Counted from the first letter of the stretch, positions 24,585 through 33,869 are shown. The stretch is 47,921 nt of DNA from Bacteroidota bacterium (GCA_023419095.1 JAEZYN010000140.1:1-47921); one strand, 5' to 3'. Numbers and translations: made by a program. Notes: generated from the sequence alone by a model not told the origin.

Positions 24585-25094
24585 ATGATAAGTACTAAGA
24601 TCGCTGACCTGATCAACCACCAAATTGCTAAGGAACAATACGCTGCGCAATATTATCTCTCTATGTCGGCCTGGTTTTATGCACAGGATCTGGACGGCAT
24701 TGCCAACTACTTCCGCGTGCAGAGCAAAGAAGAACTGATGCATGCTGACAAGATGTTCGATTATCTTGTGGATGTGGGTGCAGAAATCGTGATTGGTGAA
24801 ATTCCGCAGCCGCCGCACGGTTTCATCAGCGCTAAAGAGATTTTCGAGAAAGCACTGGAACACGAAAAAGTGGTAACAAAAAGCATCTTCAATATCCTGA
24901 AAAATGCCAATGATGAAGGCGATTTTGCCACCGTTTCTTTCCTGCAGTGGTTTGTGAATGAGCAGGTAGAAGAAGAAGCGAACGCCTCACAGCTTGTCGC
25001 TAAAATAAAAATGGTAAGCGACAATCCGTCCGCGCTTTATCTTTTCGATCAGGAGCTTGGGCAGCGGGTTTTCAAGCCTACCGAAGGCAACTAA
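24585..25094 (+). CDS. ftnA: Ferritin
   Basis: Non-haem ferritin, a 24-subunit cage that oxidises Fe(II) and stores iron. The 169-aa protein is a four-helix bundle, and the ferroxidase ligands fall at the same positions as in E. coli FtnA: Glu17 (KEQYAAQYY), Glu50 and His53 (EELMHADKM), with further acidic ligands in HEKVVTKSIF and NEQVEEE. No haem-binding Met of the bacterioferritin type is obvious. The TATATTTG box lies just upstream. The DUF3857 gene starts 13 bp after the stop, so the pair could be cotranscribed, though the functions are not evidently linked. Confidence 0.95.
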   Translation: MISTKIADLINHQIAKEQYAAQYYLSMSAWFYAQDLDGIANYFRVQSKEELMHADKMFDYLVDVGAEIVIGEIPQPPHGFISAKEIFEKALEHEKVVTKSIFNILKNANDEGDFATVSFLQWFVNEQVEEEANASQLVAKIKMVSDNPSALYLFDQELGQRVFKPTEGN

Positions 25095-25107
25095 TCTTCT
25101 TCATCTG

Positions 25108-26994
25108 ATGAGAAAAATTTCAAATTTTTTGCTGCTGTTTTATGCAGTGGTATTCAGCGCGCAGTCTTACGATACGGCGCTTATCCCAAAAGAATTGCTG
25201 AAAGGCGCCCACGCCGTAATCCGCGAGAGTAACGAACATTATGTATTGAAATCTGTAAATGACATGCAGATCACCTCTGTGCGTGCCGTAACGGTGCTGA
25301 ACAGCTCTGGTGACGGTTTTTCAAACGTATTCATTCCGTACAACCCCAATACGAAAGTGAGCGGGATAAAAGTGGAACTTTTTGACGGTGAGGGGAAACT
25401 GATGAAAACCTATTCGAAGAAAGACTTTTCCGACTATACCAACAACCCGAGTGCTGCGCTGTACGTAGATGACAGGGTGCTGGTTCTGAGGCCGCTTCTC
25501 ACCAAGTATCCCTACACGGTAAGGACTTCCTTTGAAACGAATACGTCGAACACCGTTTATCTGAGTGGGTTCAAACCGCTGAACGCTTTTGATATCGCGG
25601 TGGAAAGAGCGGAAATGACCATTCAGAATAATTCAGGTATAAAAATCCGCAGGAAGGTTTCAGAAAAGCCGATGGCAGTCTTAAATCAGTCGGAGGAGGG
25701 AAATCTGTGGAAATACTCTTTCGAAAATGTCCAGGCACTTACCGAAGAACCATTTTCCCCGGACCTCGATTATCTGGTGCCACAGGTAGAATTCTCTCCC
25801 GAGAAATTTACCCTCGAAGGAAGACAGGGCGACATGACCGACTGGAATTCTTTCGGGAAATGGTATTACAGCCAGCTTCTCACACCGGTATCTGCAGTGA
25901 CGCCGGAAATTGCAGCCGAAGTAAAAGCGCTAAACCTCTCGGGCAGCACTGCTGAGAAGGTAAAAACGGTTTACCAATACATGCAGAACAAAACGCGCTA
26001 TGTACTCATTGCTATGGGAATCGGGGGTTGGCAACCGATGCCTGCAGCGGAAGTAAGCAAAAAAGGTTACGGCGACTGTAAAGCGTTGACCAATTATATG
26101 CGCACGCTACTGTCTGCAGCCGGAATTCCTTCTTATTTCTCTGTGATTTATGATGGTGACTCAGAGCAAATGTTTGATAGAGACTTTCCGAGGCTTTCGG
26201 GCAATCATGCAGTTTTGATGGTGCCGACTGAAGAGGGCAACCTGTGGCTCGAAAATACCTCGCAGCGGCATGCTTTCAATCATCTCAGTTTCACCTCGCA
26301 TCACCGGAATGTACTTGCTGTAAACGAAAACGGTATCCAAATCGTGAATACGCCTGTTTACACACCCGGGCAGAGCAAGGAAAAACTGACAGCCCAGGTA
26401 GCGGTAAACGCAGAGGGTGGAATGACGTCCGTTGCTGATTTTAAGTTTTCGGGCGGGCAGTATGATATGAATCTGCGGCTTTTCAACCTTAAAAGCGATG
26501 AGGTAAAAGAAGCGATGAAAAACCGCTATCAGCAGCTGAAAATTGAGCAGATCGCGGTGAATGAGCTGCAGAACAACCGTGACGAGGCTACAATTTCTTA
26601 CGCGCTGAATCTACAGGCAAACAGCTTCGCGAAAAAGCTCGGCACCGATCTCTTTTTTCCTGTGATGCCTTTTTATCCTACCGTAACTTTCACTGCAAAT
26701 GAAGAAAGACAGCATCCGTTCGAGATTTCTTTTCCTTTTCAGGACGATTATGAGATTGAATATGCTGCGCCGGAAGGTTACGCTTTCAAGGAAGTACCCG
26801 CTTCAGTAATTACCAGCACGGAGTTCGGAAATTATCATATCACTTTTCAGCTCAATGACAAAAAACTAAAAGTGCACCGCGTGCTCACCATCAATAAAGG
26901 TCTCTATCCAAAAGAAAAATACAAAGACTACGTTTCTTTCCGTAAAAAAACCGCCTCCAGCGACAACATTAAAGTTTTAATTTCCAAAATCTGA
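25108..26994 (+). CDS. DUF3857 and transglutaminase-like domain exported protein, catalytic residues present
   Basis: 628-aa exported protein. Signal peptide MRKISNFLLLFYAVVFSAQ, then the DUF3857 beta domain (about 40-220), then a transglutaminase-like core with the Cys in GYGDCKALTNYM (Cys324) and the His in GNHAVLMV (His367), followed by WLENTSQ. These fit an active papain-like fold, unlike the paralogue downstream. The C-terminal third is a beta-rich domain (DUF2569-type or Ig-like, uncertain). A longer frame opens at 25057 but would overlap the ferritin gene and lose the signal peptide, so 25108 is used. The stop overlaps the next start (TGATG). The natural substrate is unknown. Confidence 0.85.
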   Translation: MRKISNFLLLFYAVVFSAQSYDTALIPKELLKGAHAVIRESNEHYVLKSVNDMQITSVRAVTVLNSSGDGFSNVFIPYNPNTKVSGIKVELFDGEGKLMKTYSKKDFSDYTNNPSAALYVDDRVLVLRPLLTKYPYTVRTSFETNTSNTVYLSGFKPLNAFDIAVERAEMTIQNNSGIKIRRKVSEKPMAVLNQSEEGNLWKYSFENVQALTEEPFSPDLDYLVPQVEFSPEKFTLEGRQGDMTDWNSFGKWYYSQLLTPVSAVTPEIAAEVKALNLSGSTAEKVKTVYQYMQNKTRYVLIAMGIGGWQPMPAAEVSKKGYGDCKALTNYMRTLLSAAGIPSYFSVIYDGDSEQMFDRDFPRLSGNHAVLMVPTEEGNLWLENTSQRHAFNHLSFTSHHRNVLAVNENGIQIVNTPVYTPGQSKEKLTAQVAVNAEGGMTSVADFKFSGGQYDMNLRLFNLKSDEVKEAMKNRYQQLKIEQIAVNELQNNRDEATISYALNLQANSFAKKLGTDLFFPVMPFYPTVTFTANEERQHPFEISFPFQDDYEIEYAAPEGYAFKEVPASVITSTEFGNYHITFQLNDKKLKVHRVLTINKGLYPKEKYKDYVSFRKKTASSDNIKVLISKI

Positions 26995-28922
26995 TGAAAA
27001 AAATTCTATTTTTTATCTGCGTCTGTTCATTTGCAATCAGCCAGGCGCAGCATACATTTCTTGATGTTCCGAAACTGTCTGAAAAAGACGTGATTTCAGA
27101 GAAATCTGAAAAATTCGGTGACGTACCGGCGGAGGTGCTTTACCGTTCGGTGCATTTCCGTATTGATTATGACGGCACGATGAGCAAAAATGTAACGAGC
27201 CGGGTGAAGATTTATAACAAAGATAACGCGGCAGCTTACCTTGACCACGAAATCGGGACATATGATGATGGTAAAGGTTCGCGCGAAGAGATCAGTAATC
27301 TTAAAGCGAATACCTACAATATTGAGAACGGCAAGATTGTGGCAACCAAAGTTTCAAACGACGAGAAATACAAATCCCGCGAAGACAAAAAATACCGCAT
27401 AACAAAATTTGCCTTCGCGAATGTGAAAAACGGCTCAATAGTAGAGTACAGCTACAGTATCAGAACTCCGTTTTTGGGCTCGACGCCACATATACTGATT
27501 GAGGAAGAGATTCCGGTGCGGTATGTAGAATATGTGCTTGATGCACCAAAACCTTTAGGCTACACCATCAATTACAAAGGCTCACTGAACCCCGATCACC
27601 GCGCAGTAGATGCAAGGAATATTTACGGAATGGAGTACCAGACCTACCGTTTCGCTTATGAGAATGTGCCGGCGTATAAGGAAGAGATGTACGTGATGAA
27701 TAATGATAACTACAAAACCGGTATCAAGGCCGAACTCAATTCCACTTACATTAATAATGTTTATAAAAATTACGCAAATTCCTGGGAAGATATCCGTAAG
27801 AGACTTTATGACAGTGAAGACTTTGGTGTGCAGCTCGACCGTATAAATCTGGTAAAGAACCTGCTGCCGGCGGAAGTAAAAAACCTCCCGGTGCAGGAGA
27901 GAGCGGCTACTGTGCTTAAATATGTTCAAAACAATTTTACGTACAACAAGGAAGATGATGTAGTGGTTGACAAAGGCATCAGAAACCTTCTTTCGACCAA
28001 AGTGGGCAACTCCGCCGAAATCAATATCCTGTTGACACTGCTGCTGAGAAGCGTCAATATTGCTGCTGATCCGGTAGCATTATCCACCGTTTCAAGAGGG
28101 ATGTTGCTGGCTTACAGCCCTACGATCGCCCAATTAAATTATGTAATCGCATCCTTCGTAGATAACGGAAAAATTTATCTCTTGGATGGTACTCACAAAC
28201 ACAGCGAGATCAATATGATTGCGCCGAAAGCCCTCAATTATCATGGACTGGTGATGGGTAAAAAAGAGGTGAAACAGATAAATATCGTCTATCCGGAAGT
28301 AAGCAAAACATTGCTTACGGTTGACGCCAAACTGAATGAAGACGGCACTTTTGACGGTACTTTCAAGGATCGCGATACCAAACTTTATGCAATGGTGGCT
28401 AATGAGCGCTTCACCAGTGATGCAGACAAGTACGCAAAATCTTATAAAGAAAACTACAAGTTCTCCCTTTCGAACATGAAGCACGGCCTGCAGCCGAACA
28501 ATGAATTTGAAACCAGCTTCGACTTTTCATCGGATACTTTTGTGGACGTGATCGGCGGTAAAATAGTTTTCAATCCGCTCCTCTTTTTGTACACCCAAAA
28601 TCATGATTTTAAGCAGGCCACCCCGAGAAAGGCGCCGCTGGAGTTTTATTCTGCCAATGACAGAATTAAGAAAGTGACGATCACTCTGCCCGAAAATTAT
28701 GTGTTTGAAAATGTGCCGAAATCGAAGAAATTCCGCACAGAAGACAATGCCTTGCAGTACACTTATCTTGTAACGCAAGAGGGTAATAAACTCACCGTAG
28801 AAACCATCACGCAAATCGATGATGCGATGTTTCCGCGTGAATATTATCCTGCTTTCACCCAAATTTTCGACAATATCACCAAGCAGGAAGCGCAGGTCGT
28901 AACCGCTGTGCGGAAGCAGTAA
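26994..28922 (+). CDS. DUF3857 paralogue with degenerate transglutaminase site
   Basis: 642-aa exported protein with signal peptide MKKILFFICVCSFAISQAQ, a DUF3857 domain in the first 230 residues (NVTSRVKIYNKDNAAAYLDH, ITKFAFANVKNGSIVEYSYS) and a transglutaminase-like core. The catalytic Cys position is Ser340 (KVGNSAEINILL) and the His position reads Asn382-Tyr383 (LNYVIASF), so peptidase or transglutaminase activity is unlikely. A similar loss is known in a subset of Bacteroidota DUF3857 proteins. Its ATG overlaps the TGA of the preceding paralogue by one base, implying translational coupling and perhaps a two-protein complex. A terminator follows. Confidence 0.85.
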   Translation: MKKILFFICVCSFAISQAQHTFLDVPKLSEKDVISEKSEKFGDVPAEVLYRSVHFRIDYDGTMSKNVTSRVKIYNKDNAAAYLDHEIGTYDDGKGSREEISNLKANTYNIENGKIVATKVSNDEKYKSREDKKYRITKFAFANVKNGSIVEYSYSIRTPFLGSTPHILIEEEIPVRYVEYVLDAPKPLGYTINYKGSLNPDHRAVDARNIYGMEYQTYRFAYENVPAYKEEMYVMNNDNYKTGIKAELNSTYINNVYKNYANSWEDIRKRLYDSEDFGVQLDRINLVKNLLPAEVKNLPVQERAATVLKYVQNNFTYNKEDDVVVDKGIRNLLSTKVGNSAEINILLTLLLRSVNIAADPVALSTVSRGMLLAYSPTIAQLNYVIASFVDNGKIYLLDGTHKHSEINMIAPKALNYHGLVMGKKEVKQINIVYPEVSKTLLTVDAKLNEDGTFDGTFKDRDTKLYAMVANERFTSDADKYAKSYKENYKFSLSNMKHGLQPNNEFETSFDFSSDTFVDVIGGKIVFNPLLFLYTQNHDFKQATPRKAPLEFYSANDRIKKVTITLPENYVFENVPKSKKFRTEDNALQYTYLVTQEGNKLTVETITQIDDAMFPREYYPAFTQIFDNITKQEAQVVTAVRKQ

Positions 28923-28936
28923 TATAGAAAATCAAA

Positions 28937-28966
28937 ATCCTGTTCTTACGAGCAGGATATTTTTTT
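28937..28966 (+). terminator. Terminator of the ferritin-DUF3857 transcript
   Basis: A 9-bp stem ATCCTGTTC/GAGCAGGAT (28937-28945 and 28950-28958) with a TTAC loop and a T-run to 28966. It abuts the 3' end of the convergent helicase gene. Confidence 0.85.
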
Positions 28967-31900
28967 AAACATAAATAAGATTCGTTTCGATCACTTTTTC
29001 GCCCAGTTTTTCGAGGACGCTGCGGTACTCGTCGAGCTGCTGTTGGTGTTTTTCTTTAATGTCGCCGGTCTTGAAATCGAGGATGATGTACCCGTCACCG
29101 GTATTGATGAGCCTGTCCGGGCGGTAGATTTGCGATTCGCCATCCGCCGAAATCATGATGTCTTTCTCGTTGATTACTTTTTGGCCAGCTTCGAAATAAT
29201 GGGCGTAGCGCGAATCATTGATGATAGTGAAAATACGCTCCGCGATTTCTGTTTTTTCTTCCAGTGTGACAATGCCCTCCAAAACGTAAGTTGCCAACGT
29301 TTTTTCTACGTCTGCCGCCGAATTGATTTTCGAAAGAACTTCATGCGTGAAAATTCCGGTTCGAACTTTCTCTACGCGGTTTTGGTAAGATTTTGAGGGT
29401 GTTGCGATCTTGATTGCTTCCCTGTGTGGCCGGATTTCATTTTTAAACGTAACCGATTTGGTAATGAATTTTTCAGTTGCAGAGGTTTCTTTTTTCTTTA
29501 AATCGTCGGGTGAAACTGGATAAAGGTCGTACGACGCCAAATCTTTATTCTGCTCATCTTTCGGGATGTTTGGCTTTAAAAAATCATAGATTTCGAGATA
29601 ATTCGTCGTGTTATTTGGTTTTTCAATGTAGAGATAAAGCTGTTCGGCGGCACGCGTGGTCGCTACATATTGCAGACAGAACCTGTCGATGAGATTTTGG
29701 TAGGTGTTTTCGTCGTTAAATTTGGCCAATTCCTCATCATAAATCTCAGCTTCCTTGCTGAAGCCTTTCATATTCACCGAAGCCAGGCCTTCATGATCTT
29801 TCACCTCGAACCAGTTGTTGAAGTTCTTGTCTTTGTGGCTGTTGGCCATGGGCAGGAAGACCACGGGAAATTCGAGCCCTTTTGCTTTGTGAATGGTCAT
29901 CAGTTTCACGGCATCCAGATTGTCGGATGCCTGAATGGTGGCTTCGTGCGCTTCTTCGTCCCAAAACCGTAAAAATTCTTTAAGATTGGCCCCGGCATTT
30001 TGGCTGAAGGCATAGAGTATTTCAAGATAATTGAAGAGAAAATCCGTCTCCTTATCGGCTACAGAAAATTCCTGCAGGTAATGTTCGACGAAATTATACA
30101 GATTTAAATTCAGCAACGTGCTGGAATTTAGGTTTAAACCATATTTTTCGTGAATGAATCGCTCCATTTCGGGTTTCGTCCTGAAGCTGAGCATCTCCAT
30201 CATATCGGCAGTGAAATCTTCAGTTTTAATGCGCCCGAGGTCATCGAGATGATACAGCATCTTTACCGGAAACTGCATGTTTTTTGGGTTTTGTTCCCAC
30301 CTTAAAAATTCGGTGAGGGCGAGCAGTGTCGAAGACAGATTAAGTGTAAGTCCGGATTCCGAAACACTTTTAATATATTCTTCCTGACCGTTGTAGTTAA
30401 CTTTAAGATTACTTAATAGACGGGAGAACTGCAGAATTTCTTTGTTTGAACGGCACAGAACGGTGATGTCTGAAAAGCGGAAGCCGCTGTCGAGGCAGCT
30501 TTGCATGTCTTCGCGCATTTTATTGGCGACGTCTTCAAAATAAATATTGCGCGTGGACTTCTCGATCAGATTAATTCGTACCCGACCATTATCCGCAGAT
30601 TTTGCAATTTGCTGCGAACCTTTGCCGAAAATATCGCAGTGCGCTTCCCGCGTGTGTGCGGAAAGAAACTGATACAGACCGTTGTTGAATTCCACAATAT
30701 TTTTTGCGCTGCGCCAGTTGTGTTCCAGATTTTCGAGATCGGCAAGTGCCTGTGATTTTTCAGTTCTGTTGATGATGTCGAGCATGAGTTGCGAATCTCC
30801 ACCACGAAACCGGTAAATGCTTTGTTTGGGATCGCCCACGAGGGTAAAACTCATTTCCTCGCTGTTCACGGCGTGGTCGCGCAGCGGGATGAAATTTTGC
30901 CACTGCAGAAACGAGGTGTCCTGAAACTCATCAAAGAAATAATGAGAAAACTGCGTGCCCACTTTCTCATAAATGAAAGCCGTAGGTTCCGTTCGCAACT
31001 GTTCGTGGATCATCACATTGAATTTGGACAGCAGCACCACGTCGTTTTTATCTTCTATTTCAGCCAGTTTATCCTGAATGTCTTTGTTGACTTTTAACGG
31101 CAGCAATGCATGCAGCGTTTTCTCCTCGCGCTGTATCTCAATGTAATTTTTAATGATTTTTCTGCGGGTTTCAATTAAATAATTTAGAATTTCGAGAATT
31201 TCACCCTGACGTTTTTTTGCACTTGCGGACGATCCTTTTAAGAAATTTTCAGTCGCTGATTCTTCATCTTTGGGAAACGGAAAGTCCGGACGTTCTTTTT
31301 TGAAATACCGGTTGGCTTCAAAGAAAAATTTAGCAATGCTGTTTTTGGCTCCGCCTGCAAAATCTCCTATTTTAAGATTCCTTTCGTTTAAAAGCTGCAG
31401 GCTGGATTCGGTGATTTGCGAAGATTCAGTTTTAAGGTTTTTAATGTTGTCGCGCAGTTTTTGTTTGGCCTGACTATAGACTTTCCAGTCGAAATCTTTG
31501 TTTTGGTTCAGCTGGAAATAATGTTTGTCCTGCACAAATTCTTTGGCCGAACTGTATAAAGTTTTTGTGAGATTGACGCGCTGGTCATTGTCGAGACTGT
31601 AATTTACAAAATCCATGAAGGCCTCCGAGACATCGCTGTCACCCCCGATGTCATTGAGCATTTTTTCTACGGCTTCCACCAGATAGGGCTCCGCATTGAT
31701 TTCAAGATTAAAGTTTTGAGCCAGGCCAAGTTCGTAGGAGAAACTGCGGACAAGTCTTGAATTAAACTTATCGATTGTGCCGATATTCAGCGCAGAATAA
31801 TTGTGCAGTACATAATCGAGGATTTTTTTTGAGCGTCTGTGCAATTCTTCAGGCGAAACCTCAAATCCCTGCGACTGCATTTTTAGCTGAATGTTTCTTA

Positions 31901-32129
31901 ATTCTCCGTTTTCAGCAAAATTTTTCCCGGCAAACGCGGTAAGCCAGCTGATGATGCGGTGCTTCATCTCATTCGCGGCCTTATTGGTAAAGGTAAGCGC
32001 AAGAATATTTCCGATTCTGTCAGGCTGGTTGGGTTGTTTCAGGCAGATTGTAAGCAGGTTGAGCACCAAAGCATACGTTTTGCCCGAACCTGCGGAAGCA
32101 TTGATGACACGGTAGTTTTTGTGGATCAT
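28965..32129 (-). CDS. AddA/RecB-like UvrD-family helicase-nuclease
   Basis: 1054-aa superfamily 1A helicase with a C-terminal PD-(D/E)XK nuclease domain, the architecture of AddA and RecB double-strand-break repair enzymes. Walker A is ASAGSGKT at 11-18, motif Ia includes LALTFTNKAANEMK, motif II is DEFQDTSFLQW, motif III VGDPKQSIYRFRGG, motif V MTIHKAKGLEFPVVFLP, motif VI ATTRAAEQLYLY. The nuclease active site appears as DRLINTGDGYIILDFKTG near the C-terminus. The expected partner, an AddB-like nuclease, is not adjacent here and must lie elsewhere if present. It is divergent from rpsU; a weak TATATTTC promoter element (complement of 32176-32183) precedes it. Confidence 0.88.
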   Translation of the reverse strand: MIHKNYRVINASAGSGKTYALVLNLLTICLKQPNQPDRIGNILALTFTNKAANEMKHRIISWLTAFAGKNFAENGELRNIQLKMQSQGFEVSPEELHRRSKKILDYVLHNYSALNIGTIDKFNSRLVRSFSYELGLAQNFNLEINAEPYLVEAVEKMLNDIGGDSDVSEAFMDFVNYSLDNDQRVNLTKTLYSSAKEFVQDKHYFQLNQNKDFDWKVYSQAKQKLRDNIKNLKTESSQITESSLQLLNERNLKIGDFAGGAKNSIAKFFFEANRYFKKERPDFPFPKDEESATENFLKGSSASAKKRQGEILEILNYLIETRRKIIKNYIEIQREEKTLHALLPLKVNKDIQDKLAEIEDKNDVVLLSKFNVMIHEQLRTEPTAFIYEKVGTQFSHYFFDEFQDTSFLQWQNFIPLRDHAVNSEEMSFTLVGDPKQSIYRFRGGDSQLMLDIINRTEKSQALADLENLEHNWRSAKNIVEFNNGLYQFLSAHTREAHCDIFGKGSQQIAKSADNGRVRINLIEKSTRNIYFEDVANKMREDMQSCLDSGFRFSDITVLCRSNKEILQFSRLLSNLKVNYNGQEEYIKSVSESGLTLNLSSTLLALTEFLRWEQNPKNMQFPVKMLYHLDDLGRIKTEDFTADMMEMLSFRTKPEMERFIHEKYGLNLNSSTLLNLNLYNFVEHYLQEFSVADKETDFLFNYLEILYAFSQNAGANLKEFLRFWDEEAHEATIQASDNLDAVKLMTIHKAKGLEFPVVFLPMANSHKDKNFNNWFEVKDHEGLASVNMKGFSKEAEIYDEELAKFNDENTYQNLIDRFCLQYVATTRAAEQLYLYIEKPNNTTNYLEIYDFLKPNIPKDEQNKDLASYDLYPVSPDDLKKKETSATEKFITKSVTFKNEIRPHREAIKIATPSKSYQNRVEKVRTGIFTHEVLSKINSAADVEKTLATYVLEGIVTLEEKTEIAERIFTIINDSRYAHYFEAGQKVINEKDIMISADGESQIYRPDRLINTGDGYIILDFKTGDIKEKHQQQLDEYRSVLEKLGEKVIETNLIYV

Positions 32130-32164
32130 TTGGAGTGGAAATTGTCATTAAAAGTAATAAAATA

Positions 32165-32195
32165 TTTGTCAATCCGAAATATAATCTTACTTTTG
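32165..32195 (+). promoter_or_regulatory. rpsU promoter
   Basis: TTTG at 32165-32168, a 19-bp spacer, then TACTTTTG at 32188-32195 followed by CA: a textbook Bacteroidota promoter 24 bp before the ATG. Confidence 0.82.
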
Positions 32196-32218
32196 CAAAC
32201 CAAAATGAGATGTAAACT

Positions 32219-32416
32219 ATGTTAATTATTCCAGTAAAAGATGGCGAAGCTATCGACAGAGCTTTAAAAAAATACAAAAGAAAATTTGATAAAACTGGTG
32301 TTGTTCGCGCTTTGAGAAGCCGTCAGCAGTTCATCAAACCTTCTGTCACCAACAGACAGGCAAAACTGAAAGCAGCTCACAAGCAACGCAACCTGAGTCG
32401 CGAAGAGCAGGCATAA
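32219..32416 (+). CDS. rpsU: 30S ribosomal protein S21
   Basis: Small basic ribosomal protein (65 aa) of the 30S platform, near the anti-Shine-Dalgarno end of 16S rRNA. It starts MLIIPVKDGEAIDRALKKYKRKF and contains the conserved VVRALRSRQQFIKPS. It has its own strong promoter and terminator, so it is a separate transcription unit ahead of xerC. S21 in Bacteroidota has been linked to sequestration of the anti-Shine-Dalgarno, consistent with the weak or absent Shine-Dalgarno sequences upstream of most genes in this window. Confidence 0.97.
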   Translation: MLIIPVKDGEAIDRALKKYKRKFDKTGVVRALRSRQQFIKPSVTNRQAKLKAAHKQRNLSREEQA

Positions 32417-32444
32417 GACAAGTTTTCTTCAGGAAAATATACAG

Positions 32445-32483
32445 ATCACTTTTCAAATATTTATATTTGAAAGGTGATTTTTT
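32445..32483 (+). terminator. rpsU terminator
   Basis: A 16-bp stem (32445-32460 with 32463-32478) with a 2-nt central loop, closed by ATCAC/GGTGAT and followed by six or more T. It ends 13 bp before the xerC ATG. Confidence 0.88.
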
Positions 32484-32495
32484 CGTTTATATAGT

Positions 32496-33389
32496 ATGAT
32501 TGAGAGATTTCTGGAATACATCGCGGTTGAAAAAAAATATTCGAAGAACACGGTTCTAAGTTACAGCCGCGACCTGAACGATTTTTCAGAATTTCTGCTG
32601 CGCACCGAAGCTCATCAGGATTTTTCCAGAGTCAATAAAAAAATCGTGCGCAACTTTATTTCGTCTCTGGGTGAAAACAAGGTTGCAAAACGCAGTATCA
32701 ACCGCAAGCTGTCGTCGCTACGCAGTTTTTACCGTTTCCTGATGCAGCTGGACGAGATCAGCGTCTCGCCATTGGCACAAATTCAAACACTTAAATTTTA
32801 CGCGGAACCTCAGTCGCCATTTTCGCTTGAGGAAATGGAAAATCTTCAAGACGAGGACCATAAGCCTTTGAAAAAAGATTTTTTAAAGGAATTGATCATC
32901 GAGACACTCTATCAAACCGGTATGCGGCGCGCGGAACTTACAGGTTTACTTCTGGAAAATGTAGATCTTGAGAATTTTCAGCTAAAAATCACAGGTAAAG
33001 GTAATAAGCAAAGGCTTGTGCCTGTTTCGCCGGATCTGAGTGCGATGTTGGAACAATATTTGAAATCCAGAAAACCCCTGTCGGGCGAAGAACACTATTT
33101 TTTTCTGAGCAAAAAGGGCAGAAAGCTGAATGATAAGTTTGTTTATTCTACGGTAAAGTCTTATCTTAGTCTTGTAACAGCAAAACCAAAAAAGAGTCCG
33201 CACATGTTGCGGCACAGCTTCGCGACACACCTGCTGGAGGGTGGAGCAGAGATTTCGAAAGTAAAAGTGCTGATGGGTCATTCGTCTCTCGCGAGTACGC
33301 AGGTCTATACCAGCGCGAACATAGAACAGCTAAAAAAAGTGTTTAACCAGGCCCACCCGCGGGCTATAGAAAAAAGTAAAGATATATGA
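32496..33389 (+). CDS. xerC: Tyrosine recombinase XerC/XerD family
   Basis: 297-aa site-specific recombinase that resolves chromosome dimers at dif. The N-terminal SAM-like DNA-binding domain (residues 1-85, IERFLEYIAVEKKYSKNTVLSYSRDL) is followed by the catalytic domain. Active-site residues are Arg144 (TGMRRAEL), a Lys in TGKGNKQR, His236 and Arg239 (HMLRHSFATHLL), His262 (MGHSSLASTQ) and the nucleophile Tyr271 (VYT). The full length and intact set argue for a host Xer rather than a phage integrase. XerC or XerD cannot be fixed by eye, and in many Bacteroidota the rpsU-adjacent copy is called XerC. Its stop overlaps the hpf start by 4 bp (ATGA). Confidence 0.9.
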   Translation: MIERFLEYIAVEKKYSKNTVLSYSRDLNDFSEFLLRTEAHQDFSRVNKKIVRNFISSLGENKVAKRSINRKLSSLRSFYRFLMQLDEISVSPLAQIQTLKFYAEPQSPFSLEEMENLQDEDHKPLKKDFLKELIIETLYQTGMRRAELTGLLLENVDLENFQLKITGKGNKQRLVPVSPDLSAMLEQYLKSRKPLSGEEHYFFLSKKGRKLNDKFVYSTVKSYLSLVTAKPKKSPHMLRHSFATHLLEGGAEISKVKVLMGHSSLASTQVYTSANIEQLKKVFNQAHPRAIEKSKDI

Positions 33390-33676
33390 AGATTACAGTA
33401 CAGTCAATAGGATTGACGCCACATGCACCACTGGAAGACCACATTGAGAAGAAATTGAGCAAACTGGAAACGTTTTATGACAAGATCGTAGAGTGCAATG
33501 TTTTTCTGAAAGTAGAAAATAACCCCGATAAAGAGAACAAAACAGCGGAGATCATTCTGGCAGTTCCGGGAGATGATATCGTGGTAAAAAAGACGACGGC
33601 GAGTTTCGAGGAAAGTTTAGACCAATGTGCGGAAGTTGCTAAGCGACTGCTAATCAAGAAAAAAGAATTGGCGTAA
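33386..33676 (+). CDS. hpf: Ribosome hibernation-promoting factor (short HPF/RaiA)
   Basis: 96-aa stationary-phase factor that binds the 30S decoding region and promotes inactive ribosomes. Sequence hallmarks: MKITVQSIGLTPHAPLEDHIEKKLSKLETFYDKI, then VENNPDKENKTAEIILAVPG and SFEESLDQCAEVAKRLLIKKKE. It is the short form without the C-terminal dimerisation domain of long HPF. Overlaps xerC by 4 bp, so translation is coupled. The overlap between a recombinase and a hibernation factor is a fixed neighbourhood in many Bacteroidota. Confidence 0.94.
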   Translation: MKITVQSIGLTPHAPLEDHIEKKLSKLETFYDKIVECNVFLKVENNPDKENKTAEIILAVPGDDIVVKKTTASFEESLDQCAEVAKRLLIKKKELA

Positions 33677-33705
33677 GAAAAAATGCTAATTTTTTTCACA
33701 AATAA

Positions 33706-33738
33706 TTTGTAGATTTCAATAAAACTCACTTATATTTG
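33706..33738 (+). promoter_or_regulatory. Promoter of the tRNA Thr-Tyr unit
   Basis: TTTG at 33706-33709, 21-bp spacer, TATATTTG at 33731-33738, followed by CACTCGC. Transcription would start near 33745, 35 nt before the first tRNA. Confidence 0.8.
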
Positions 33739-33779
33739 CACTCGCAAAAAGAGAAGAGTTCTATTGAAATCTATTTTTT

Positions 33780-33853
33780 GCCTCCTTAGCTCAGTTGGCC
33801 AGAGCACGTGATTTGTAATCTCGGGGTCGTGGGTTCGAATCCCTCAGGAGGCT
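33780..33853 (+). tRNA. tRNA-Thr, anticodon TGT
   Basis: Acceptor GCCTCCT (33780-33786) pairs with AGGAGGC (33846-33852); discriminator T33853. D-arm GCTC/GAGC; anticodon loop TTTGTAA with TGT at 33814-33816; T-loop TTCGAAT. No CCA is encoded. The anticodon stem CGTGA/TCTCG has a T-T mismatch (29-41 position) and the T-stem GTGGG/CCCTC has another. Confidence 0.97.
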
Positions 33854-33869
33854 CATTATTTATAAAATT

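Noticed and set aside
24555..24863. 102-codon minus-strand frame overlapping the ferritin gene
   Set aside because: Shadow of the ferritin coding sequence; crosses its promoter and lacks any domain.
32496..33389. Integrase of a mobile element
   Set aside because: Full-length Xer recombinase in its conserved housekeeping neighbourhood (rpsU, hpf); no attachment-site repeats at the adjacent tRNA genes.
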